The notes under the pieces are model-generated. The model worked only from the letters and a program-made list of their open reading frames with translations, did not search any database and was not told the DNA's origin. DNA of 64,000 bases from Candidatus Poribacteria bacterium (GTDB lineage Bacteria; Poribacteria; WGA-4E; PCPOR2b), in the NCBI GenBank assembly GCA_003635265.1, contig PYIZ01000032.1, positions 1 through 64,000 of the forward strand. Direction: 5' to 3'. The position numbers and the translations under genes are program-made. Each line of letters opens with the position of its first letter. Position 1 is the first letter of the stretch. Shown here piece after piece: positions 43,545 to 50,886 of the stretch.

Positions 43545-43613
43545 GACGTTAGAAGTACATTAGTTCATCGGTTCACTAGTTCATTTTTGTCGCCCTTCAG
43601 AAGTTAATGAAGC

Positions 43614-43677
43614 ATAATGCGTAACGAGTGTAAGGTCGATGGCTCTCGGAACAGAGAATTTACGCATTACGCATTAT
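43614..43677. terminator. Long-range inverted repeat between convergent genes
   Basis: ATAATGCGTAA (43614-43624) and TTACGCATTAT (43667-43677) are perfect 11-base complements with a 42-base loop. They lie between the ends of the reductase gene and the ATPase gene. They may act as a two-way terminator; there is no typical T-run. Confidence 0.3.
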
Positions 43678-43693
43678 TCCTTACGTTTCATGT

Positions 43694-44518
43694 CTAGCCA
43701 ACTTCCTCACCGTCGAGCCTACCAACCTGCAGATCGATTTCTTCGCGGGTCTCCATCTTATCGATTTTGCCGTCCGCCATGTAGAAGATTCGATCCGACA
43801 CATCAAGCATCTTGGTATCGTGGGTGGCTGTGATAATTGTGACCCCGTTCACCTCATTCAAAGTTTTCAATAGGGCGATGATCTCAAGCCCGGTCCGTGT
43901 GTCTAGGTTTCCCGTCGGTTCATCTGCGAGGACAATTGCGGGATCGTTTGCGAGGGAACGCGCAACGGCGACACGTTGTTGCTGACCACCGGAGAGTTCG
44001 AGCGGTTTATGCTGGACCCGTTCTCCTAACCCCACAGTGGTTAGCAGTTCAACCGCTTTTGTGCGGCTATCGTCCGCGGTCATCCCAGCGAAGATCATAG
44101 GAAGGGAGACATTTTCGAGGGCGGTCATCACAGGGATAAGGTTGAACGACTGGAAGATGTAACCGATTTTACGGCAACGCAGCCACGCCAATTCGTAGGC
44201 ATCCAGTTGCGCGATGTCCACCTCATCGATGTAGACCCTGCCTTCTGTCGGCTTGTCCAAGCCACCAATCATATTGAAAAGCGTCGACTTACCGGACCCC
44301 GAAGGTCCCATAATCGAGATGTATTCGCCGCGGCGGATTTCAAAGTTAGTGCCGCGCAACGCCTCAACGACGGTGGTGCCCATCTCGTATTTTTTGATCA
44401 AGTTCCTGACCCGGACTGTGTTTTCCTTGGGTAGATCCCTCGCAAACCGTGCGGGGGTTTCCGTCGGCACGGGGGGCTGCCCTGCTGTTTCCGGAGTTAA
44501 TCCTTCTAATTCTGCCAT
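43694..44518 (-). CDS. MacB/LolD-type ABC transporter ATP-binding protein
   Basis: A 274-residue ATPase with a Pro/Thr-rich N-terminal extension of ~30 residues. Walker [10 protein letters not shown] is at 71-79, [16 protein letters not shown] is the Q-loop region typical of the MacB/LolD/FtsE class, the signature [16 protein letters not shown] is near 170, and ADEPTGNLD is Walker B. ATHD is the H-loop. This class drives FtsX-type permeases that do not form transport channels but move periplasmic parts. The only such permease in the window is the giant protein at 50883-58301, at the other end of the same gene run. The start is one base after the pqqD-like stop, so translation is coupled. Confidence 0.88.
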   Translation of the reverse strand: MAELEGLTPETAGQPPVPTETPARFARDLPKENTVRVRNLIKKYEMGTTVVEALRGTNFEIRRGEYISIMGPSGSGKSTLFNMIGGLDKPTEGRVYIDEVDIAQLDAYELAWLRCRKIGYIFQSFNLIPVMTALENVSLPMIFAGMTADDSRTKAVELLTTVGLGERVQHKPLELSGGQQQRVAVARSLANDPAIVLADEPTGNLDTRTGLEIIALLKTLNEVNGVTIITATHDTKMLDVSDRIFYMADGKIDKMETREEIDLQVGRLDGEEVG

Positions 44519-44519
44519 T

Positions 44520-44939
44520 TTACCTGTTTCCTTTCTTCGTTTGTTGGGGAACCGCAAATCCTACCATTCCCCGCTTGCCTAACTGCCGCATAAACTGGAA
44601 TAGCGATGTCTCCGCCTCTTTTCTCGTCATGCGATACTTATCACAAAGTTGTTTGACAATATGACCGATGGAGTTATGTCCATCGCATAATTGCCATACA
44701 AAGCCTCCTACATCGTCCAAGACAACTACACGGTTGGGAGGTAGCATAAACAGTTTCGCTACCAACTTTAACCACAGCGTCTCCTTCTGGGGGATAACCA
44801 ATGCGACTTCCCCCTTGTCATCGACCTCCCATTCGATTAGCTGGTTGCGTAGCGGCAGTGATTTTATGATGTCCGCTCGATCCAGTTGCGATTCTGGACG
44901 TTTCTTGAGCCTGAGTTTATAAAGAATTGTATTGATCAT
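44520..44939 (-). CDS. PqqD-family protein
   Basis: A 139-residue protein with a C-terminal PqqD-like winged-helix domain: RVVVLDDVGGFVWQLCDGHN, SIGHIVKQLCDKYRM, EAETSLFQFMRQLGKRGMV. PqqD relatives (RiPP recognition elements) bind peptides for modifying enzymes; others of this family are linked to transporters. No radical SAM enzyme or precursor peptide is seen here. It ends one base before the ATPase start, which implies a joint function. The N-terminal ~55 residues are basic and unassigned. Confidence 0.75.
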   Translation of the reverse strand: MINTILYKLRLKKRPESQLDRADIIKSLPLRNQLIEWEVDDKGEVALVIPQKETLWLKLVAKLFMLPPNRVVVLDDVGGFVWQLCDGHNSIGHIVKQLCDKYRMTRKEAETSLFQFMRQLGKRGMVGFAVPQQTKKGNR

Positions 44940-45009
44940 CGTTTTATTTAGTTCATTGGTACATTAGTTCACTAGTGCATTAATGAACTCTTGAACTAGT
45001 GAACTCCGC

Positions 45010-45939
45010 TTAATGACACTGAATACTTGCGGCGATCTCCTCTGCTGTCCTCGCTGCATCCTGTTTGGCGATCGCTTGAACGACGTAGATCCGATTGGAG
45101 TGATGACAGCGCCAGAGGTTGACGGCGAAAGTTTTGCGACGCATAACTTTGTCGATAACCAGAGCGGGGCCAAAAGGAACGCGGTCTATGAGGCGGGTTT
45201 CCTCGCCAATTAGCGTGAGCCGTTCCTCTGCGTCACCGTTGCTGGATTCGATTGAGAAGCCGTATCCACGGATGGCTTTGGCGTATCTCCCGCGAAACCA
45301 TTCCTCAAGATCTTGTTCCTTCAGGGTAACATCTGCGACCCCATACCGTTCGATGCTAACCTTTCGGCTGCCGTCTACGAATGAGAAGAGCAGGTAGCCG
45401 GACAATAGTTTATGCTTGTCGAGCCGATACCGCCGCGGAACTTCTGCATTGAGTTGATAAGCGCTCCAGAGCGTTGCCTGTCCTACCGGGTGATCTTGAA
45501 CAGAACTAAAGATACGGCTGGTTGTCTCCTTGATATTTTCCTTGAGATGTCCCATAACCTGCACGATTGTAATTCGTTTGCAGATGTGGCAGTGGAAGAT
45601 GACGCCGCTTGCCCGAAAGTCGCCCTTCCAGTTGAAGAAAGCAACCTCTCTGTCCTCAAAAAACTCCTCATCCTTGATTAGATTGACGTTACGTTGGATG
45701 TGGAGGTTTGTGTCTTTGCGTTTATAATTTTTGCGGACGAGTTTGAAATAGTCGTCGAGAACCTTTTGGAGGTCTGGCTTTTTTTGCTTTGATTCGGACC
45801 ATTTTAACTCAAGGCGCGGCATATCCGCATCCTCAAGGCGCAGGTATCCGCTTTTATCGTCGCCGGATAATCCACTCAATTCCCAATCTTCGGGTAGTTC
45901 AAGGGTGATGCCACCCCACCCTAAAGTTGTCCAGTTCAT
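45010..45939 (-). CDS. Uncharacterised 309-residue protein of the envelope gene run
   Basis: Starts MNWTTLGWGGITLELPEDWE. It appears built of two similar halves, each with a strand-rich PsbP/DUF1795-like beginning (WGGITLELPEDWELSGLSG and, later, KHKLLSGYLLFSFVDGSRKV) followed by helices. Each half also has a Cys-His segment (FHCHICKRITIVQVMG and LWRCHHSNRIYVVQAIA). The repeated C-H / R-I-x-V-V-Q pattern suggests an internal duplication. There is no signal peptide. It precedes the PqqD-like gene by 70 bases. I do not recognise the family. The open frame extends 32 codons upstream into the interrupted four-helix gene but is not protein-like there. Confidence 0.65.
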   Translation of the reverse strand: MNWTTLGWGGITLELPEDWELSGLSGDDKSGYLRLEDADMPRLELKWSESKQKKPDLQKVLDDYFKLVRKNYKRKDTNLHIQRNVNLIKDEEFFEDREVAFFNWKGDFRASGVIFHCHICKRITIVQVMGHLKENIKETTSRIFSSVQDHPVGQATLWSAYQLNAEVPRRYRLDKHKLLSGYLLFSFVDGSRKVSIERYGVADVTLKEQDLEEWFRGRYAKAIRGYGFSIESSNGDAEERLTLIGEETRLIDRVPFGPALVIDKVMRRKTFAVNLWRCHHSNRIYVVQAIAKQDAARTAEEIAASIQCH

Positions 45940-45967
45940 AACGTAATACGTAATGCGTGAAGCGTGG

Positions 45968-46436
45968 TTAGGAGAACGGTACGTGTTGTACAAGAGGATC
46001 TGTGCTCTCCATATTGTAGGCCTGAGGGACTTCACGTAGAGTCCCCTGACGTTGTTCTGGAACCATCGTTAGTAGCAATCGAATAATATGGGTGAGAAGA
46101 CTCAGGCGATGGGCAGTAACCGCCGGACCCAATATGTGCCTGCCCTTGTAATACCAATCCCGGCTCTCTAGCAGAACCGAGCGCATATTCATAGAAACGG
46201 GATCTATCCTTGCCTGTTCCGCGTGAATAACCTTCAGCGAGGTTCGCACTGATAGAACCTAGAGACCGGTAGAGTTGATTTGACAATGCCAGTGTACGTT
46301 TATCCCGCATCAGTTTAGTTGCGTCATGCCACCCAACATCCGCAATAAACAATCCTAGACGATAAGCCTTTATCTTCCATAAAGAGTCGTTAGTGATTTC
46401 AGTAGGAACCGATTTTTCCCATTCTTCATAGTTCAT
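45968..46436 (-). pseudogene. Four-helix-bundle (S23 / rRNA intervening-sequence type) protein, frameshifted
   Basis: The first part encodes LALSNQLYRSLGSISANLAE, GYSRGTGKDRSRFYEYALGSARE and then loses frame. The second part, in another phase, continues ESRDWYYKGRHILGPAVTAH and LTHIIRLLLTMVPEQRQG. Together they give a complete four-helix-bundle protein of the S23/IVP family (~150 residues). The break falls in a (CT)3 run at 46164-46169 on the plus strand, where two extra bases would restore the frame. It is therefore a slippage-type deletion, a phase-variable switch or a sequence error. Family functions are poorly known. Confidence 0.75.
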
Positions 46437-46504
46437 TCGACCGATTTTTTTGCATACTCCTGTGAGATTTCACGGTTAACGCTTTATGTTTTACGCTTCA
46501 CGCA

Positions 46505-48502
46505 TTAGAACGGTTTGACAATGACCGCTTTAGAGACTAGCGCAATAGCGACTGTTCCCATTCCAATCAGTCCAACGCCACAAGTAAAGCCTGCCGCCAG
46601 AACAGGATTAAACATGAACCAGCGTTTCAGACCGAATTTCTTAATCATGTAAAACCGACCGACAATTGCGCCGAACACTTTTGGAAGCATCATACCCGGA
46701 TCTGCACCGATACCGCCCACGATTCCGTAGAACCACATACTTGGCATCTTCGCTACCCAGAGTACACCGTAGATTGCCAGAGAGGAGGCGAAGCCTGCCG
46801 CCACATAATTGCCACGAATGGCTTGCAACATCTGGCTGTTTCCGTCCCGCAGCGAGGTTTTCCAGAGGCATTCATTGGTCGCATAGAGGGGCCACCACGT
46901 CTGTGCGAATGGGTATTGCGCCGACGGGATCGGTGCAACTTTCCAGACAAAATGCCAAACCACAATGCCAGAAACGATCAGAATCGGCATAAGTAGCAAT
47001 CGTGCGGCGATACTACTGGTGAAGGTGGTGCCTGTCAATTCGAGGACGCGCCAACTTTGTGTGCCACGTCCGTAATCTTCGTCGGGCAGCGGAACGAACC
47101 AGATATCGATCTCCTCATAACGACTCAAGATAAATGTCGTTTCGTGAAGGTAAGGGATCTCGAAAAGGTCGCGACCGAGTATCCCGTACGTTCTCGCAGT
47201 GATGTATGAATTGACCGGGGTATACAAAAAGGCGAAGCCGACTAGGAAAATCAACGGGAAGTTCGGCGCCATATAGGTGTGAACAATATAGATGAAGGTC
47301 GTCATCCCAAAGAGCCACAGGATTGCCATCAACCAGAGCGGAAAATCGCCGCGTCCCGGAGGTGGTGCGCGTAACGATCTACCTACATCAGTCTGTTCCT
47401 GTCGGGCTTGCTTAAACTTTATCACCATCGGAATCGAGGCTGCCATGCCAACGAGGGCGAAGCTGAAAGATTTTCCCATCCCGAAGCTGATCCAGAAATC
47501 GAGACCATTGTATAAGCCCACACCACGAACATCTAAGCCGGGACGCCACTGATGTAAAATTTCCGCAGGATAGAGGATTCGTGGATTCAGAATAAACTGG
47601 GTAAAGAACGCGCCTGCGAGTTCCGTCATGATGATAGGAAATGGCAGCACAAAACCGGTGAGTATCGCTCCGAAGTCGGTTGATAAGGCGAACACACCTG
47701 TTGGTGCGACTTCTTCGATTACATTCGTGAAATCAATAAATGGAATCTTTAGGAGCTGTATCGGCGTTGACATCATCACCCCTGTGAGTGAAGGGATGCC
47801 GATATAGATAAACCCCCAGATCAACCCCGCCATAGATCCGACTGAAAAGACACGCCAACGCCATGTTTCCTCGCGCCCGGTGGTCTCTGCCAATGCGGTC
47901 GCACCTTGTGCTTCGATGGGTGCCATTGGGTATGGCAGCCGCTCCATGTCCGCTGTCAGTCGAAACAGAAAGTAACCTGCACTGATATAGCGGATCTCTC
48001 CCAAGAGCTTGAATATCAGAAAGAATGCGATGGGCCAGAACCAGTCCATGTGCAAGAGCGAACGCTCTGCGATAGCTAGCGCATCTTTCGGCGGCACAAT
48101 CCAGAAAGGGATCTTATCCGCAATTTCGTACGACGCAGCTTGTGGCGTATTGACAAAGTATGCGTACCAGATAAAGCCGCGATACTGACCCCCGGACCCG
48201 ACCGCTGCACCGGTGAGTCCAAGTAACATATAAAGCTCTTGTCGTCGAGCGGTTGTGAAAGATCGACGGGCTAACTCCGTGAACAGGATAACTGCGACCC
48301 ACGGCGCTGCGCCTGCGCCGGACTGACCGGATACGAGGGTTAGATAGATTGACCCCGGCATCATCAGCAAGCCGACAAAAAGTGCGCCCAAAAAGACCTT
48401 CAGCGTTAGACCTGACTCAAAGGTGCGGATTCCACCATCTATGTCGTAACGCTGCGCCCAAGTTTGCCATTCTTCTGCTTGTGTAATGCGTTCTCTTGCC
48501 AT
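46505..48502 (-). CDS. OPT-like / DUF6785-type polytopic membrane protein (copy 2)
   Basis: A 665-residue integral membrane protein with about 14 hydrophobic segments. The N-terminus MARERITQAEEWQTWAQRYD is cytosolic. GSIYLTLVSGQSGAGAAPWV near 50, LPYPMAPIEAQGATALAE near 190 and the conserved end GGIGADPGMMLPKVFGAIVG recall oligopeptide-transporter (OPT) family signatures. Planctomycete and poribacterial relatives are labelled DUF6785/DUF6784. It is a full-length paralogue of the gene at 48673-50670 (about two-thirds identical by eye). The substrate is unknown. It is separated from that copy by 170 bases holding a palindrome. Confidence 0.65.
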   Translation of the reverse strand: MARERITQAEEWQTWAQRYDIDGGIRTFESGLTLKVFLGALFVGLLMMPGSIYLTLVSGQSGAGAAPWVAVILFTELARRSFTTARRQELYMLLGLTGAAVGSGGQYRGFIWYAYFVNTPQAASYEIADKIPFWIVPPKDALAIAERSLLHMDWFWPIAFFLIFKLLGEIRYISAGYFLFRLTADMERLPYPMAPIEAQGATALAETTGREETWRWRVFSVGSMAGLIWGFIYIGIPSLTGVMMSTPIQLLKIPFIDFTNVIEEVAPTGVFALSTDFGAILTGFVLPFPIIMTELAGAFFTQFILNPRILYPAEILHQWRPGLDVRGVGLYNGLDFWISFGMGKSFSFALVGMAASIPMVIKFKQARQEQTDVGRSLRAPPPGRGDFPLWLMAILWLFGMTTFIYIVHTYMAPNFPLIFLVGFAFLYTPVNSYITARTYGILGRDLFEIPYLHETTFILSRYEEIDIWFVPLPDEDYGRGTQSWRVLELTGTTFTSSIAARLLLMPILIVSGIVVWHFVWKVAPIPSAQYPFAQTWWPLYATNECLWKTSLRDGNSQMLQAIRGNYVAAGFASSLAIYGVLWVAKMPSMWFYGIVGGIGADPGMMLPKVFGAIVGRFYMIKKFGLKRWFMFNPVLAAGFTCGVGLIGMGTVAIALVSKAVIVKPF

Positions 48503-48614
48503 AACAACTCACAGTTCATTAATTCAGGGGGGCATTGGTTCATTAATTATGGACTTAATAGCTTATTGATGGTATATCCTTTAGTAGGTTGAGCTGCCAA
48601 GATCGACAGTTAAG

Positions 48615-48642
48615 TGTCGAGATATGAATCTCGACCTACGGG
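48615..48642 (-). repeat. TCGAGAT-type palindrome between the two OPT-like genes
   Basis: TCGAGAT-ATGA-ATCTCGA followed by CCTACGGG, identical to the elements at 12121 and 31264. The flanks carry degenerate TTCATTAATT-type words. Confidence 0.65.
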
Positions 48643-48672
48643 TTGTGCTGACTGGTATTTACATGTTACTCA

Positions 48673-50670
48673 TTAGAACGGTTTGACGATGACTGCTTTG
48701 GAGACCAGCGCGATTGCAACTGTTCCCATGCCAACAAGTCCGACGCCACAGATGAAGCCTGCCGCCAAGACGGGGTTATACATAAACCACCGTTTCAGAC
48801 CGAACTGTTTGATCATGTAAAACCGACCGATGAGTGCGCCTATAACTTTTGGAACCATCATCCCTGGGTCTTGACCGATCCCGCCAACGATTCCGTAGAA
48901 CCACATACTTGGTAACTTTGCCATCCAGAGCAGTCCGTAAATTGCCAGCGAGGAGGTAAAGCCGGCCGACACATAGTCGCCACGAATGGCTTGTAGCATT
49001 TGGCTATTCCCATCTCGAAGCGAGGTCTTCCAGAGACATTCATCGGTTGCGTAGAGGGGCCACCATGTTTGTGCAAAAGGATACTGTGAGGACGGGATAG
49101 GCGCGATTTGCCAGATAAAATGCCAGACCACGATTGTTGCAACAATTATGAGCGGCACCATCAAGGCACGTCCAAGGACATCGCTTCTGAAGGTTGTTCC
49201 AGTCAGTTCAAGCACACGCCAATGCTGTGTGCCCGCACCATAATCTTCATCGGGTAAGTGGACAAACCAGATGTCAATCTCTTCGTAACGGCTTAAAATA
49301 AAGGTTGCTTGATGGATGTAGGGCAGCACGAAGAGGGGTCGCCCTAGCACCCCGAATGTTCGTGCGTTGATATAGGAGTGCAAAGGGGTGTACAGAAAGG
49401 CAAAGCCGAGCAGGAACGAAACGGGGAAGTTTGGCACCATCCGATGCACAATCCATACATATACCAACATGCTGAGAACCCACAGACCGCCCATGAGCCA
49501 GATTGGGAAATCGCCGCGTCCCGGCGGCGTTGCCATTGACCCGCGTCCTGCAGCCTCTTGCTGTCGTGATTGTCTAACGCTCAGCATGATTGGTATGGAC
49601 GCTGCCAACCCGACGGCGGCGAAGCTAAAGGATTTACCCATATTGAAACTCAACCAGAAATCGAGGTCATTAAACAGCTTGACACCACGCATATCCAAGC
49701 CCGGGCGCCACTGATGTAGGATTTCCAATGGATAAAGGATTCGCGGGTTCAGGATAAACTGAGTGAACATTGCTGCCACAAATTCGCTTATAATGATTGG
49801 AAACGGTAGCACGAATCCCTGTAGTATTAGTCCGAAATTTGTCCATAGGGCAAACATACCCGATGGTGCAAAACTTTCGATGCTCGGGGTGAAGTCGATA
49901 AATGGGATTTTTAGAATCTGTATGGGTGTTGACATCATCACCCCTGTGAGCGAGGGGATACCGATATAGAAAAACCCCCAGAACAGCCCCGCCATAGAGC
50001 CGATGGAAAAGACGCGCCAACGCCATGTTTCGCCCTGACCTGTGGTTTCGGCTAGTGCGGTCGCGCCTTGCGCCTGAATCGGTGCCAGCGGGTAGGGGAG
50101 TCGCTCTAAATCTGCTGTCAGACGGAACAGAAAATAGCTCGCGCTAATATAGCGGACCTCCGCCAACAACTTGAATATCAGAAAGATTGCAAGGGGCAAG
50201 AACCAATCCATATGCAGCAGTGAACGCTCCGCAATCGCCACTGCGTCTTTTGCGGGTGCGACCCAATAGGGGACTTTGTCCGCTATTTCATAGGATTGTG
50301 CCTGCGGTGTGTTGATAAAGTAGGCGTACCAGACAAATGGATAGGCACGATATTGGGTCCCAGAGCCGACTGCCAGAGTGGTTAGCCCCAGCAAAATGTA
50401 AAGTTCTTGTCTCCTTGCAGTTGTGAAAGACCGGCGCGCCAATTCTGTAAATAGAATAACCGCTACCCAAGGTGCTGCGCCCGCGCCCGACTCCCCGGCG
50501 ACTAAGGTCAAATAGATTGAACCCGGCATCATCAACAGTCCGATGAAGACCGCGCCTAGAAAGACTTTCAGGGTTAAGCCGGACTCAAAGGTTCTTAAAC
50601 CTCCGTCAACATCATAACGTTGTGCCCAAGCTTGCCACTCTTCTGCTTGCGACACCCTCTCTCTTGCCAA
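48673..50670 (-). CDS. OPT-like / DUF6785-type polytopic membrane protein (copy 1)
   Basis: A 665-residue membrane protein, same length and topology as the copy at 46505. It starts MARERVSQAEEWQAWAQRYD and has GSIYLTLVAGESGAGAAPWV, LPYPLAPIQAQGATALAETT and GGIGQDPGMMVPKVIGALIG. The initiation codon is TTG: the aligned ATG of the other copy falls on TTG, with AAGGAG seven bases upstream. It begins 24 bases after the small two-helix gene, so it belongs to the same transcript as the giant permease. Divergence is greatest in loops, which hints at different ligands for the two copies. Confidence 0.65.
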   Translation of the reverse strand: MARERVSQAEEWQAWAQRYDVDGGLRTFESGLTLKVFLGAVFIGLLMMPGSIYLTLVAGESGAGAAPWVAVILFTELARRSFTTARRQELYILLGLTTLAVGSGTQYRAYPFVWYAYFINTPQAQSYEIADKVPYWVAPAKDAVAIAERSLLHMDWFLPLAIFLIFKLLAEVRYISASYFLFRLTADLERLPYPLAPIQAQGATALAETTGQGETWRWRVFSIGSMAGLFWGFFYIGIPSLTGVMMSTPIQILKIPFIDFTPSIESFAPSGMFALWTNFGLILQGFVLPFPIIISEFVAAMFTQFILNPRILYPLEILHQWRPGLDMRGVKLFNDLDFWLSFNMGKSFSFAAVGLAASIPIMLSVRQSRQQEAAGRGSMATPPGRGDFPIWLMGGLWVLSMLVYVWIVHRMVPNFPVSFLLGFAFLYTPLHSYINARTFGVLGRPLFVLPYIHQATFILSRYEEIDIWFVHLPDEDYGAGTQHWRVLELTGTTFRSDVLGRALMVPLIIVATIVVWHFIWQIAPIPSSQYPFAQTWWPLYATDECLWKTSLRDGNSQMLQAIRGDYVSAGFTSSLAIYGLLWMAKLPSMWFYGIVGGIGQDPGMMVPKVIGALIGRFYMIKQFGLKRWFMYNPVLAAGFICGVGLVGMGTVAIALVSKAVIVKPF

Positions 50671-50694
50671 ATTTATGCTCCTTTCACGAGCCCG

Positions 50695-50886
50695 TTATTT
50701 TTTTTCTCGAAAAAGCTCTTCCCAGACGTGGGCAATAATAATTCCGACAATGAGAATCACGGCAGCGAGTAGCTGTGCCTGCCATCTACCTTGCATGGCG
50801 AAAATCGAAAATACCCAAAAAATTGCACCGACAAAAATTAAGACATACGCTAATTTTTCCACTGATTCTATTTTCTCCTTCTTCAA
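50695..50886 (-). CDS. Small two-helix membrane protein
   Basis: A 63-residue protein with a charged start (MKKEKIESVEKL), two transmembrane helices (AYVLIFVGAIFWVFSIFAMQ and LLAAVILIVGIIIAHVW) and a basic end, LFREKK. Its ATG overlaps the stop of the giant permease gene by four bases (ATGA), a classic coupling arrangement, so it is very likely a real partner subunit or assembly factor. I know no family for it. Confidence 0.7.
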   Translation of the reverse strand: MKKEKIESVEKLAYVLIFVGAIFWVFSIFAMQGRWQAQLLAAVILIVGIIIAHVWEELFREKK

